Assembly: GCA_029567505.1 (NCBI GenBank)
Contig: JAKPXO010000231.1
Span: 1 to 36,292 of the forward strand
Origin: Acidobacteriota bacterium
Lineage (GTDB): Bacteria; Acidobacteriota; Thermoanaerobaculia; UBA5066
Direction: 5' to 3'
Length of the DNA: 36,292 nt
Made by a program: the position numbers and the translations under genes. Positions 7,080 to 15,915 of this stretch are shown here, one piece after another. Below the pieces are notes generated by a model. That model saw nothing but the letters and a program-made list of their open reading frames with translations, did not search any database and was not told the origin of the DNA. Position 1 is the stretch's first letter, and every line of letters begins with the position of its first letter.

Positions 7080-7825
7080 TGCGCGCCTCGCTCCTCCCGG
7101 GCCTCCTCGCCGCCGCTCTCGTCCTCGCCTCCCCGGCCGCCGCGAGGACGCCCCTGCCGAAGCCGACGGCGGGGCCGGACGTCGTCCGGGTCTTCGTCCT
7201 GAAGCACCGGAAGGCGGAGGACGCGTTCCTCCTCGTCCGGCCGCTCCTCGGCGCGCGCGGGACGATCGTCCTGCAGACGGCGACGAACGCCCTGACCGTG
7301 AGGGACTCCGTCCGCACCGTCGAGAAGGTCGCGCAGGCGGTGTCGTCCTTCGACCTTCCCCCGAGGGCGATCGCCGTCTCCGTCTCCCTCATCCGGGCGA
7401 CGCACGCGCCCGGCCCGGGAGGCCCGGCGATGCCGGTGGACGAGCGCTTCCGCGGCGTCGCCGACCGGCTCCGGAGCCTCTTCAGCTTCACCGAGTACGC
7501 CTCGCTCGACGAGGTGGTCCTGCAGGGGCTCGAGGGCGACCCGGTCTCCTGGACCCTGGGAGGGAGCTTCCGGATCGACTTCCTCCTCGAGGCGGGAGGA
7601 GGGCAGGAGAGCGTCCGCCTTCGGAACCTGGTCCTCGCCCGTCTCCGGCGCGACGAGGCCGGAATCGAAACGGCCCGGGACATCGCCCGGACCTCCCTCA
7701 ATCTCCGGATGCGCGAGCCGTTCGTCCTCGGCATCGGTCGCGAGGAGGGGGGCGGCGCAGCGCTCTTCCTCGTCCTGACGGCCGATCCGGTGGAGTCCGG
7801 TCCCGGGATCGCGGGGCGGCGCTGA
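7079..7825 (+). CDS. exported protein resembling a secretin N-domain, without the pore domain
   Basis: This 248-residue protein begins with a signal peptide (MRASLLPGLLAAALVLASPAAA). Residues about 35-105 (VRVFVLKHRKAEDAFLLVRP, then QTATNALTVRDSVRTVEKVAQAVSSFD) have the repeat fold pattern of the secretin N1/N2 (NolW-like) domain. This domain forms periplasmic rings in GspD and PilQ. The rest is beta-rich and has no secretin pore. It overlaps both neighbours by one to three bases. It may be an accessory ring or a periplasmic adaptor for the full-length secretin encoded downstream. The domain call comes from sequence pattern only. Confidence 0.65.
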   Translation: MRASLLPGLLAAALVLASPAAARTPLPKPTAGPDVVRVFVLKHRKAEDAFLLVRPLLGARGTIVLQTATNALTVRDSVRTVEKVAQAVSSFDLPPRAIAVSVSLIRATHAPGPGGPAMPVDERFRGVADRLRSLFSFTEYASLDEVVLQGLEGDPVSWTLGGSFRIDFLLEAGGGQESVRLRNLVLARLRRDEAGIETARDIARTSLNLRMREPFVLGIGREEGGGAALFLVLTADPVESGPGIAGRR

Positions 7826-9060
7826 TGCCCGAGTTCGTCTGCCGCATCGGGACGCCCGACGGGAGCGTCGTCACCCGGACCGTGGAGGCCCCCGACGAGG
7901 CGGCCCTCCGGGCCGAGCTCGCCCGCCAGGGCTCGCGGCTCTTCTCCGCGAAGGCGGGGAGCGGCCGGAGCGCCACGGTCGCGAGCCTCGGGGCCCGCCT
8001 TGGCTCGCTGCGGGGCCGGGGGCACGTCGGTGTCCACGAGTTCCTCGTCTTCAACCAGGAGCTCGTCGCCCTCCTGAAGGCCGGCCTCCCGGTCGTCGCG
8101 GGTCTCGAGATCCTTCTCGAGCGCCAGGAGAACGCGCACTTCAAGCGGATCCTGATCGACGTGAAGGAGCAGCTCGTCTCGGGGGTGGCGCTCTCGGACG
8201 CGTTCCTCTCGCACGGCGACACGTTCCCGCGCCTCTACGCGACCTCGCTCAAGGCCGGGGAGCGCTCCGGCGAGGTCGAGAAGGTCCTCCGGCGCTTCCT
8301 CGAGTACCAGAAGATCCTCGGACGGGTGAAGAGGAAGGTGACGGGGGCGATGGCCTACCCGATCGTCCTCGTGAGCCTCGCCGTCGGCCTGATCTTCATC
8401 CTGATGACGTACGTCATCCCGAAGTTCACGGAGTTCTACGCGGGCTTCGGCGCGGACATGCCGGCGCTCACCGTCGCGGTCGTCGGCACCGCGACCTTCA
8501 TGCGCGCGCACCTCCTCGAGCTCCTCCTCGGCACGGCGGCGGCGATCTTCGCGTTCGACCGCTGGCGGCGGACCGACGCCGGGAATCGGGCCATCGACGG
8601 CCTCCTCCTGAGGCTGCCCGCCGTGGGCGTCGTCCTCCACGAGTTCTCCCTCTCGCAGTTCGCCCGGGCCCTCGCGACGCTCGTGGGGGCCGGCACGCCG
8701 CTCGTCACGGCGCTCGAGATCTCGACCGGCTCCATCGGCAACCGCCGGATCTCGGACGCGGTCGCTTCCGTCGTGCCGAAGGTGCGGGAGGGGGCCGAGC
8801 TCTGGCGGAGCCTCGAGCAGACGAAGCAGTTCACCTCGCTCGCGGTCGAGATGGTCAAGGTGGGCGAGGCGACGGGCGCGCTCGAGGACATGCTCACGAA
8901 CGTCTCCGACTTCTACGACGAGTCTCTCGAGGCGCGCCTCCAGACGATCATCAACCTGATCGAGCCGGTCATCCTGATCGTGATGGGGGGCGTCATCGCG
9001 ACGATCCTCCTCTCCGTATACCTTCCGATGTTCACGATCCTCTCCAGCATCCGGGGCTGA
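7825..9060 (+). CDS. gspF: type II secretion / type IV pilus inner-membrane platform protein (GspF/PilC family)
   Basis: This 411-residue protein has two GspF cytoplasmic helical domains. The first is at about residues 70-170 (FLVFNQELVALLKAGLPVVAGLE) and the second at about 275-370 (LSQFARALATLVGAGTPLVTALEI). Three membrane segments are present: about 175-200, 230-250 and near the C-terminus (EPVILIVMGGVIATILLSVYL). It is the integral membrane platform on which the assembly ATPase works to push pseudopilins outward. Length and order match the family. ATG overlaps the previous stop (TGATG). The ATPase gene follows three bases later. Confidence 0.94.
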   Translation: MPEFVCRIGTPDGSVVTRTVEAPDEAALRAELARQGSRLFSAKAGSGRSATVASLGARLGSLRGRGHVGVHEFLVFNQELVALLKAGLPVVAGLEILLERQENAHFKRILIDVKEQLVSGVALSDAFLSHGDTFPRLYATSLKAGERSGEVEKVLRRFLEYQKILGRVKRKVTGAMAYPIVLVSLAVGLIFILMTYVIPKFTEFYAGFGADMPALTVAVVGTATFMRAHLLELLLGTAAAIFAFDRWRRTDAGNRAIDGLLLRLPAVGVVLHEFSLSQFARALATLVGAGTPLVTALEISTGSIGNRRISDAVASVVPKVREGAELWRSLEQTKQFTSLAVEMVKVGEATGALEDMLTNVSDFYDESLEARLQTIINLIEPVILIVMGGVIATILLSVYLPMFTILSSIRG

Positions 9061-9063
9061 CGC

Positions 9064-10695
9064 ATGACGACGAACGACGCCCCCGCCGTCCCCGCCTTCC
9101 CGCGCGTCCTGGACGCGGCCTCCGAGGAGAGCCGCGCCCGGGAGGTCGGGCGGAGGCTCGGCATTCCCTACGTCGACCTCTGGACCTTCCGGGTCGACCC
9201 CGCTCTCTTCAAGAGCGTCCCTCTCGAGTGGATGCTCCGCCACGAGTTCGTCCCGGAAAGCGAGGAGGACGGCGTCCTCTCCGTCGTCCTGACGGACCCG
9301 ACGGACGTCGTCCGGCGCGACGAGCTCGAGGCGCTCCTGAAGCGGCGGGTCCGCGTGAAGGTCGGCTCGCGCGCCGCGATGCACGAGATCCTGCAGAAGT
9401 CGGAGTCGACGCAGCGGGTCCTCGAGGAGGCGACGGAAGAGTTCCGGATGCAGGTCGTGCGGGAGGACGAGGAGGGGCAGGAGGTCCTGACGATCGACCG
9501 GATCGCGGCCGACGCCAGCCCGATCATCAAGCTCGTCGACTCCGTCCTCTTCAACGCGATCCAGCGCCGCGCCTCCGACATCCACATCGAGACCCAGGAG
9601 AACGTCGTCGTCATCAAGTACCGGATCGACGGCGTCCTCTACCCGGCGATGGAGCCGATCGACAAGAAGCACCACCAGACGATCGTCAGCCGCATCAAGG
9701 TCATGTCGGAGCTCGACATCGCCGAGAAGCGGATCCCGCAGGACGGCCGGTTCAAGGTCCGGGTGCGCGGGCGGACGATCGACTTCCGCGTCTCGATCAT
9801 GCCGACCGTCCACGGCGAGGACGTCGTCATCCGGATCCTCGACAAGGAGTCGGCGAACGCCGAGTTCAAGAACCTCCGCCTCGACGTCCTCGGGATGGAC
9901 GCCGAGACGATGAAGCGCCTCCGGAAGTTCATCCGCGAGCCGTACGGCATGGTCCTCGTCACCGGGCCGACCGGATCGGGCAAGACGACGACGCTTTACG
10001 CCTGCCTCTCGGAGATCCAGTCCGTCGAGGACAAGATCGTCACGATCGAGGACCCGGTCGAGTACCAGCTCCGCGGCATCACGCAGATCCCCGTCAACGA
10101 GAAGAAGGGGCTCACGTTCGCGCGCGGGCTCCGCTCGATCCTCCGCCACGACCCCGACAAGGTCATGGTCGGCGAGATCCGCGACGAGGAGACGGCTCAG
10201 ATCGCCGTCCAGGCGGCGCTCACGGGGCACCTCGTCTTCACGACGGTCCACGCGAACAACGTCGTCGACGTCCTGGGCCGGTTCCTCAACATGAAGGTCG
10301 AGCTCTACAACTTCGTCTCGGCCCTGAACTGCATCCTCGCCCAGCGGCTCGTCCGGAAGATCTGCCCGCGCTGCAAGACGCCGATGGAGCCGACGAAGCA
10401 GCTCCTCGACGAGTCGGCCCTCACCCCCGCGCAGGTCGCGGACACCGTGTTCTACGAGGGGCGCGGCTGCATCGAGTGCAACGGGACCGGCTTCTACGGC
10501 CGGATGGCGATCACCGAGCTCCTCGACCTCTCCGACCGGATCCGCGGCCTCATCCTCGACCGGCGGCCCGCCGCGGAGATCAAGAAGGCGGCGAAGGAGG
10601 AGGGGATGGCCTTCCTCCGCGAGTCGGCGCTCCGCAAGGTCTTCCTCGGGGAGACGACGCTGAAAGAGATCAACAAGGTGACCTTTGTCGACTGA
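9064..10695 (+). CDS. gspE: assembly ATPase of the GspE/PilB family
   Basis: This 543-residue hexameric ATPase drives pseudopilus or pilus assembly at the cytoplasmic face. Order: an N-terminal GspE_N (MshEN) domain, then N2 with DASPIIKLVDSVLFNAIQRR and the SDIHIE block. Walker A is TGPTGSGKTTT (300-310). The Asp and His boxes are VTIEDPVEYQL and TGHLVFTTVHANN, with Walker B around MVGEIRDEETAQIA. A zinc-binding tetracysteine follows (C434-x2-C437 and C469-x2-C472). All catalytic elements are intact. The tetracysteine is typical of GspE and PilB but not of PilT, so this is an extension-type ATPase. The frame overlaps the next gene by 11 bases. Confidence 0.95.
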   Translation: MTTNDAPAVPAFPRVLDAASEESRAREVGRRLGIPYVDLWTFRVDPALFKSVPLEWMLRHEFVPESEEDGVLSVVLTDPTDVVRRDELEALLKRRVRVKVGSRAAMHEILQKSESTQRVLEEATEEFRMQVVREDEEGQEVLTIDRIAADASPIIKLVDSVLFNAIQRRASDIHIETQENVVVIKYRIDGVLYPAMEPIDKKHHQTIVSRIKVMSELDIAEKRIPQDGRFKVRVRGRTIDFRVSIMPTVHGEDVVIRILDKESANAEFKNLRLDVLGMDAETMKRLRKFIREPYGMVLVTGPTGSGKTTTLYACLSEIQSVEDKIVTIEDPVEYQLRGITQIPVNEKKGLTFARGLRSILRHDPDKVMVGEIRDEETAQIAVQAALTGHLVFTTVHANNVVDVLGRFLNMKVELYNFVSALNCILAQRLVRKICPRCKTPMEPTKQLLDESALTPAQVADTVFYEGRGCIECNGTGFYGRMAITELLDLSDRIRGLILDRRPAAEIKKAAKEEGMAFLRESALRKVFLGETTLKEINKVTFVD

Positions 10696-11647
10696 CGGAC
10701 TCCTCGCCCGCCTCGGGAGCGCCCTCGTCGGGAGCTGGCGCTACCGGCGGCCGCCGCACGCCTTCGTCCTGACGGAGGAGCGGCTCGTCCACGTCGCCTC
10801 TCCCCGCGAGGCGCGAGCGGGGGGCGGCCTCGCCGTCCGCTCCCGCGATCTCCCGCCGGGCACGTTCCTGGCCGCCCCCGGCGGCGCCCGCGTCGCGGGG
10901 CCCGGCCTCGCGCAGGCCGTCGCCGCGCTCCTCCCGCCGAACGAGCGCCTCGCGGCCGCGTCCCTCGCCGTCCCGGACGCCTTCGTGAAGGCGGCCCCCG
11001 TCGACGTCGAGCCCGGCGTCGAGAAGAACCCGAAGGAGCTGGCCGAGGTCCTTCGCTGGAAGGTGGGGCGGCTCTGGGGCGAGCCGGCGCCCGCGCTCCG
11101 GATCGGGTGGTGCCGGGTCGGACAGGGGGCCGGAGGCGCGCCCCGCTACCTCGTCGTCTCCGCGGCGGAGGAGGCCGTCGCCTCGTGCGAGGCGGCCTTC
11201 GGGGCGCACGGAATCCGGATCGGCGCCCTCGAGCCCGCCTCGCTCGCCCTCTCGGCCCTCGCGGCGAAAGCGCTCCCGGCCTCCGGCTTCCTCGTCTTCG
11301 CCGACGGCACGACCGTCTCGACCGTCTGGCTGGAGGGCGGGGCGCCCCGGTTCCTCCGGACCCGCGCCGCCTCGTCGGACCCCGACGAGGCGCTCCAGGA
11401 GTTCCGGCTCGCGGCGACGTTCGTCGTCGGGGCCGACGGCGAGGGCCCCGGTCCCGACCTGGCGGCCGACGTGATCGTCGTCCCCGAGGCGTCGGAGCTC
11501 GCCGGCCGGCTCCGGGACTTCCGGCGCGAGAACGGAGGGAAGGAGCCCGTCTCCCTCCTCGCGTCCCTCGCCGGCCGGGGGCTTCCGGTCCGCCCCGGAG
11601 ACACTCCGCCCCTCGTCGGGCTCGGGCTCCTCGAAGGAGCGGAGTGA
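10685..11647 (+). CDS. PilM/GspL-like cytoplasmic assembly protein
   Basis: This 320-residue protein uses a TTG start inside the 3' end of gspE, preceded by AAGGTG. It shows the pattern of divergent PilM/GspL actin-fold proteins: LLPPNERLAAASLAVPDAFV, then a NPKELAEVLRWKVGRL helix (PilM-like 'RWRLK' region) and ALEPASLALSAL. It has no membrane segment. The next two genes are PilN- and PilO-like, and this order (M-N-O-P-secretin) is the pilus assembly-platform order. In such systems PilM or GspL links the ATPase to the inner-membrane PilN/O ring. ATP-binding residues are hard to place, so the protein may have lost nucleotide binding. Confidence 0.7.
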   Translation: MSTDGLLARLGSALVGSWRYRRPPHAFVLTEERLVHVASPREARAGGGLAVRSRDLPPGTFLAAPGGARVAGPGLAQAVAALLPPNERLAAASLAVPDAFVKAAPVDVEPGVEKNPKELAEVLRWKVGRLWGEPAPALRIGWCRVGQGAGGAPRYLVVSAAEEAVASCEAAFGAHGIRIGALEPASLALSALAAKALPASGFLVFADGTTVSTVWLEGGAPRFLRTRAASSDPDEALQEFRLAATFVVGADGEGPGPDLAADVIVVPEASELAGRLRDFRRENGGKEPVSLLASLAGRGLPVRPGDTPPLVGLGLLEGAE

Positions 11648-11649
11648 CC

Positions 11650-12270
11650 ATGGCCGCCCCGAGACCGAACCTCGCCCGCCGTCCCTTCGTCGACACCCGG
11701 CCCGCGAACCTCGTGGCCGTCCTCCTCCTCGCCGCGGCGATCGGCCTGACCTTCGTGAGCGTCCGGACGGTCCGCGCCTACGTCGAAGGCTCCCGGACGT
11801 CGCGCGAGGCGATCGCGGGGCTGCGCTCCGAGATCACCCGTCACGAAGAGGCCCGCCGGTCGGCCGAGACGAAGCTCGCCCGGTTCGATCTCGCCGGAAT
11901 GAAGGCCGGATCGGAGGAGGCGAACGCCCTGGCGCGCCTCCGGACGTTCTCCTGGACCCGGTTCCTGACGCGTCTCGAGAAGACTCTCCCGAACGACGTC
12001 CGCGTCGTCTCCATGGGGCTCTCCCGCGAGGCGGAGAGGAGGCCCTCCGGCCGCGCGCCGGCGTCGGAGGACGCGGACGTCTTCGCTCTCTCCCTCAGCC
12101 TGATCTCCCGCGACCCCGACGGCATGCCGAAGCTGATCCGGACCTTCTACGCCTCGCCCTGGTTCGACGCGCCGACACCGGTCAGCGAGGCGGGCGGCGA
12201 GCAGGGGAGCGTCGAGGGGCGGACGCTCGCGATCAACGTCTTCTACCGCGACCGTGAGGTGAAGCCGTGA
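11650..12270 (+). CDS. PilN-like inner-membrane assembly protein
   Basis: This 206-residue protein has the PilN opening 'N-L-A-R-R-P-F' (PRPNLARRPFVDTRP), a single membrane helix at about residues 20-40 (NLVAVLLLAAAIGLTFVSV), a short coiled coil, and the FSWTRFLTRLEKTLPNDVRV block typical of PilN/GspL periplasmic domains. The ferredoxin-like C-terminal domain follows. PilN pairs with PilO to form the inner-membrane alignment ring. A GTG two codons earlier (11644) is an alternative start. The next gene begins at a GTG four bases before this stop. Confidence 0.8.
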   Translation: MAAPRPNLARRPFVDTRPANLVAVLLLAAAIGLTFVSVRTVRAYVEGSRTSREAIAGLRSEITRHEEARRSAETKLARFDLAGMKAGSEEANALARLRTFSWTRFLTRLEKTLPNDVRVVSMGLSREAERRPSGRAPASEDADVFALSLSLISRDPDGMPKLIRTFYASPWFDAPTPVSEAGGEQGSVEGRTLAINVFYRDREVKP

Positions 12271-12917
12271 CGAGCTCGCTGACCGCCTTCCGGGACCGGC
12301 GACTCCTCTTCGCCCTCCTCCTCGTCGTCCTCGCGGCGAATGCCGCGGTCCTCCTCTCGTACCGGACCTTCTACGACGATCGCCTTCGCGCCCTCGAAGG
12401 AGAGCAGGCCGGCCTCGAGCGCCGCCGCGACGAGGCCCGCAGCCAGGCGGAGAGAGCCGCGGCCGCCGAGCGGAAGCTGTTCGAGACGCAGGCCGCGCTC
12501 ACGTCGTTCTTCTCGGAAACGCTCGGCGAGCGCGAGGCGAAGATCGCCTCCCTGATCGAGGAGTTCTACGCGACGACCCGCGCGGTCGGCCTGCGCCCGG
12601 ACGCGATCGGGTACCAGTCGGTCGACGAGCCGGGCACCGACTCCCTCACGATGTCGTTCGGCGTCGAGGGGCCGTACCGCGACGTGAAGAGACTCCTCGC
12701 CGAGCTGGAGAGCTCGAAGCGTTTCCTCGTCGTCGAACGGGTCGGCCTCTCCGGCGGCTCGTCGGACGATCCGGACTCGGTCCGCGTACGACTCACCGTG
12801 ACGAACTACTTCCGGCCCGGCTCGCTGCGACCCATCCGGACCGTCCGGGACGCCCGCGCCGGAACGGCGGGGCGGCGGCCGGTCGCTGCGACCCGTGGAG
12901 AGGGGGCGACCCGATGA
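12267..12917 (+). CDS. PilO-like inner-membrane assembly protein
   Basis: This 216-residue protein starts at a GTG overlapping the PilN-like stop. It has one membrane helix at about residues 13-32 (LLFALLLVVLAANAAVLLSY), then a long coiled coil rich in Glu and Arg (about 37-75). A ferredoxin-like domain follows, including SLTMSFGVEGPYRDVKRLLAELESSKRF, which is the PilO pattern. It should heterodimerise with the PilN-like protein. The Arg-rich C-terminal 40 residues (RPIRTVRDARAGTAGRR) have no clear equivalent. Size and context support the role; sequence identity in this family is low. Confidence 0.76.
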   Translation: MTSSLTAFRDRRLLFALLLVVLAANAAVLLSYRTFYDDRLRALEGEQAGLERRRDEARSQAERAAAAERKLFETQAALTSFFSETLGEREAKIASLIEEFYATTRAVGLRPDAIGYQSVDEPGTDSLTMSFGVEGPYRDVKRLLAELESSKRFLVVERVGLSGGSSDDPDSVRVRLTVTNYFRPGSLRPIRTVRDARAGTAGRRPVAATRGEGATR

Positions 12918-13513
12918 GCGCCCTCTCCTCCCGTAAGGCGCTCCTCGCGCTCCTGGGTGTCCTCCTCGTCGCGCTCGTCTACCGCTACTGGCCGGGTGGC
13001 GGGACGGTCGGCGCCGGTCCCTCGGCGAGAGGCGCCCGCCCCGGTGTTGCCGCTCGGGCCGGGGAGGAGACGCTCCTCCCGGGTGAGATCCCGCCCCTCG
13101 CTCTCGGGACGGGGCGCGGCGAGGTCGGAGGCGCGGTCGTGAGGAACGTCTTCGCGTTCCACGTCCCGCCCACGCCGACTCCGAAACCGCTCCCGCCGAC
13201 CCCGACGCCGTTCCCGAGGCCCGGCTCGGTCGAATTCATCGGGCCGCGCCTCCCGACGCCGACGCCGACGGCGACGCCGATCGTCCCTCCCGCAATCCCG
13301 TTCCGCGCGCTCGGGATCTTCGGCCCGAACGACAGGCCGATCGTCACGTTCGAGGACGGTCCTCGCCTCATCAACGCCCGCGAGGGAGACATCCTCGACG
13401 GCCGCTACATCCTCCGGCGCGTCGGCCGCGAGTCGGTCGACTTCGCCTTCGTCGGGCTGCCGCCCGAGATCACCCGGCGGATCCCCGTCCTTCCGCCCGA
13501 CGCCTCCCGCTGA
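12914..13513 (+). CDS. PilP/GspC-like periplasmic connector with Pro-Thr linker
   Basis: This 199-residue protein has an N-terminal membrane anchor (about 8-24, ALLALLGVLLVALVYRY). A Pro/Thr-rich linker spans about residues 76-122 (PPTPTPKPLPPTPTP, then PTPTPTATP), followed by a small C-terminal beta domain at about 128-190 (FRALGIFGPNDRPIVTFEDG, then INAREGDILDGRYILRRVG). That architecture matches GspC homology-region and PilP proteins, which bind the secretin N0 domain and connect it to the inner membrane. The gene lies directly before the secretin gene, as expected. The PT linker is coded by near-perfect CCGACG repeats and resembles that of the third pseudopilin. Confidence 0.75.
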   Translation: MSALSSRKALLALLGVLLVALVYRYWPGGGTVGAGPSARGARPGVAARAGEETLLPGEIPPLALGTGRGEVGGAVVRNVFAFHVPPTPTPKPLPPTPTPFPRPGSVEFIGPRLPTPTPTATPIVPPAIPFRALGIFGPNDRPIVTFEDGPRLINAREGDILDGRYILRRVGRESVDFAFVGLPPEITRRIPVLPPDASR

Positions 13514-13523
13514 AGAGAAGCCC

Positions 13524-15908
13524 ATGACCGTTCAGAGCACGCGACCGCCCCGCGCCTTCCTCCTCGCCGCCGTCCTCGTCACGGCCTTCGTCACGTCGGG
13601 ATGCGCCGCCGAGCGCGCCTTCCGCCAGGCGCGGGACCACGAGCAGCGCCAGCACTGGGACCTCGCCGTCATGGCGTACGAGAAGGCGAACGAGCTCGAC
13701 CCGGTCAACATGAAGTACCAGACGGCGCTCTTCCGCTCGAAGATGCAGGCGGCCCAGACGCACCTCATGCGCGGGCGCCTCCACCGCTCGGCCGGACAGC
13801 TCGACCTCGCGAAGGTGGAGCTCGAGCAGAGCGTCGCGCTCGACCCGACGAACGACGTCGCCCTCCAGGAGCTGAAGCGGGTCGAGCAGGAGATCGAGGA
13901 GCGCCGGGCCGAGGTGGCCGGGGGGACGCCGACGGAGAGGGCGAAGGCGCGGGCGCGGGGGCGGTCGGCCGCCCCGCCGATGCTCCACCCCGCCTCCGAC
14001 GAGCCGATCAGCGTGTCGTTCCCTCCCGACTCGCCGATCAAGAAGATCTACCAGGCGCTCTGCGCCGCCTCCGGGATCAACGTCATCTTCGACCCGCAGC
14101 TGAAGGACGACAAGTTCACGATCGACCTCCGGAACCTGACCTTCCAGAAGGCGCTCGAGACGGCCATGCGCCAGGCGGGGCACTTCTACAAGGTGATCGA
14201 CGAAAAGACGATCCTCATCGCGCAGGATACCCAGCAGAACCGGAAGGAGTACGAGGACCAGGTCGTCCGGACCTTCTTCCTCTCGAACGGCGACGTGAAG
14301 GACGTCTCCCAGATGGTCCGGGGGCTCCTCGACCTGCGCCGTATGGGGACGATCCCGCAGCTGAACGCGATCGTCATCCGCGACACGGCCGACAAGGTCG
14401 CCGTCGCCGAGCGGCTCATCGAGGTGAACGACAAGGCGAAGGCCGAGGTCGTCCTCGACGTCGAGCTCCTCCAGTTGAGCACGACGAAGCTCCTCGAGCT
14501 CGGCGCGACGCTCTCGAGCTACAAGATCACCGGCAGCCCTAACCTCGGAACGGGAACGACCTCGCTCCCGTGGCAGGACCTCCTGAAGCTCTCGCTGTCC
14601 GACTTCAACTTCACGGTCCCTTCGGTGGCCGTCAGCTTCATCAAGCAGAACTCCGACTCCGAGCTTCTTGCCAAGCCGCAGCTCCGGATCGCCGAAGGCG
14701 AGAAGGCCCAGCTCGTCATCGGGGACCGTGTCCCGATCCCGGTGACGACGATCAACACGCAGCAGGCGATCGGCCAGAGCGGCGTTATCCCTGTGACCTC
14801 GTTCCAGTACCAGGACGTCGGCATCAAGCTCGACATCGAGGCGCGGGTCCACCATAACCGGGAGATCTCCCTGAAGCTCACGGTCGAGATTTCCGAGATC
14901 AACGGTTACGTCGAGAACGAGAACCAGGGGCGGCAGCCGATCATCGGGACGAGGACGATCACGACGAACATCCGTCTGAAGGACGGCGAGACGAGCTTCT
15001 TGGCCGGACTCATCAAGAACAAGAAGGTCTCGTCGAAGGAAGGCCTCCCCTTCCTCTCGGAAATCCCCCTCCTCGGAAGCCTCTTCAAGAAGACGAGCAA
15101 CGACGTCAAGCACGACGACATCTTCCTGACGCTCACCCCCCACATCACGCGCGCCCCGCAGATCACGGAGGAGGACCTTGTCCCGGTCTGGGTCGGGACG
15201 GAGAACAACGTCTCCTTCTCCGGCCTGAACGTGAGGCTCGAGTCGCCGCAGGCGCCCGAGACGCCGTTCGACCCGCCCGCGGAGGCGCCCGCCTCGCGTC
15301 CCGTCGCGCCGACGGGCCCCGTCCCGGGGACGATGCCGGGTCGGGCGATCCTCCCCGTCCAGGGGAGCGGTCCGAACGACCCGTTCCGGCGAACGCCGGC
15401 GCCGGCCCCGGCGCCCGCGCCGAAGGAGGGCTCGAACATCCTCTCGGGCGACGCGGCGCAGCGCTCAGCGGCCTTCGTCGAGTCCGCGGGGCCGCGACCC
15501 CTCGCCCTCGGCCTCGAGATAGAGAACGGCGAGCTCGCGGTGGGCGAGACCGCTCTCTTGACGCTCTCCGGCCCGTCCGAGCTCGCCGACGCCGGCGCGC
15601 TCGAGGTGACGATCGAATGGGACCCGGCGGTCGCCGAGCTCGTCGCGGTGACGCCCGGCCCGTGGCGGACCGGCTCGGCGGCCCTCAACACGCGCCTCGA
15701 CGCCGATCGGGGGCCGGGACGAGTCCGTATCGGCCTCGGCACGCCGACGGGCGTCGTCGGCCTCCCGAGCGGCGCGCTCGCCCGCTTCACGCTCCGCGCG
15801 CTCGCCCCAGGCGACGCCCTCGTGAGGGTCTCCGCCGGCGCGGGGCTCGGCAAGAGCGGTCCGCTTCGCCCCGAGGCGAACGCGGTGCCGCTCGTCGTGA
15901 GGGACTGA
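13524..15908 (+). CDS. gspD: secretin lipoprotein with N-terminal TPR and C-terminal cohesin domain (GspD/PilQ family)
   Basis: This 794-residue protein has a lipobox ending at C27 (FVTSGC), so it is likely an outer-membrane lipoprotein. Order: TPR helices at about 30-130 (HWDLAVMAYEKANELDPVNM), a secretin N-domain at about 157-240, a NolW-like domain at about 243-305 (VRTFFLSNGDVKDVSQMVRG), and the secretin beta-barrel pore at about 307-540. A Pro/Ala linker at about 565-650 leads to a cohesin-like domain at about 660-794 (GLEIENGELAVGETALLTLS, ending ANAVPLVVRD). It forms the outer-membrane channel of this system. A cohesin tail on a secretin would sit at the periplasmic or outer face and may bind substrate or anchor the ring. 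Similar fusions exist in related groups as far as I recall. Confidence 0.92.
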   Translation: MTVQSTRPPRAFLLAAVLVTAFVTSGCAAERAFRQARDHEQRQHWDLAVMAYEKANELDPVNMKYQTALFRSKMQAAQTHLMRGRLHRSAGQLDLAKVELEQSVALDPTNDVALQELKRVEQEIEERRAEVAGGTPTERAKARARGRSAAPPMLHPASDEPISVSFPPDSPIKKIYQALCAASGINVIFDPQLKDDKFTIDLRNLTFQKALETAMRQAGHFYKVIDEKTILIAQDTQQNRKEYEDQVVRTFFLSNGDVKDVSQMVRGLLDLRRMGTIPQLNAIVIRDTADKVAVAERLIEVNDKAKAEVVLDVELLQLSTTKLLELGATLSSYKITGSPNLGTGTTSLPWQDLLKLSLSDFNFTVPSVAVSFIKQNSDSELLAKPQLRIAEGEKAQLVIGDRVPIPVTTINTQQAIGQSGVIPVTSFQYQDVGIKLDIEARVHHNREISLKLTVEISEINGYVENENQGRQPIIGTRTITTNIRLKDGETSFLAGLIKNKKVSSKEGLPFLSEIPLLGSLFKKTSNDVKHDDIFLTLTPHITRAPQITEEDLVPVWVGTENNVSFSGLNVRLESPQAPETPFDPPAEAPASRPVAPTGPVPGTMPGRAILPVQGSGPNDPFRRTPAPAPAPAPKEGSNILSGDAAQRSAAFVESAGPRPLALGLEIENGELAVGETALLTLSGPSELADAGALEVTIEWDPAVAELVAVTPGPWRTGSAALNTRLDADRGPGRVRIGLGTPTGVVGLPSGALARFTLRALAPGDALVRVSAGAGLGKSGPLRPEANAVPLVVRD

Positions 15909-15915
15909 GGCCGCC

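Noticed and set aside
6748-10251. 1167-codon open frame on the minus strand opposite the secretion operon
   Set aside because: It is the mirror of real genes: the plus strand has clear GspF/GspE motifs, and the minus product is a low-complexity Arg/Asp/Leu-rich string typical of shadows in GC-rich DNA.
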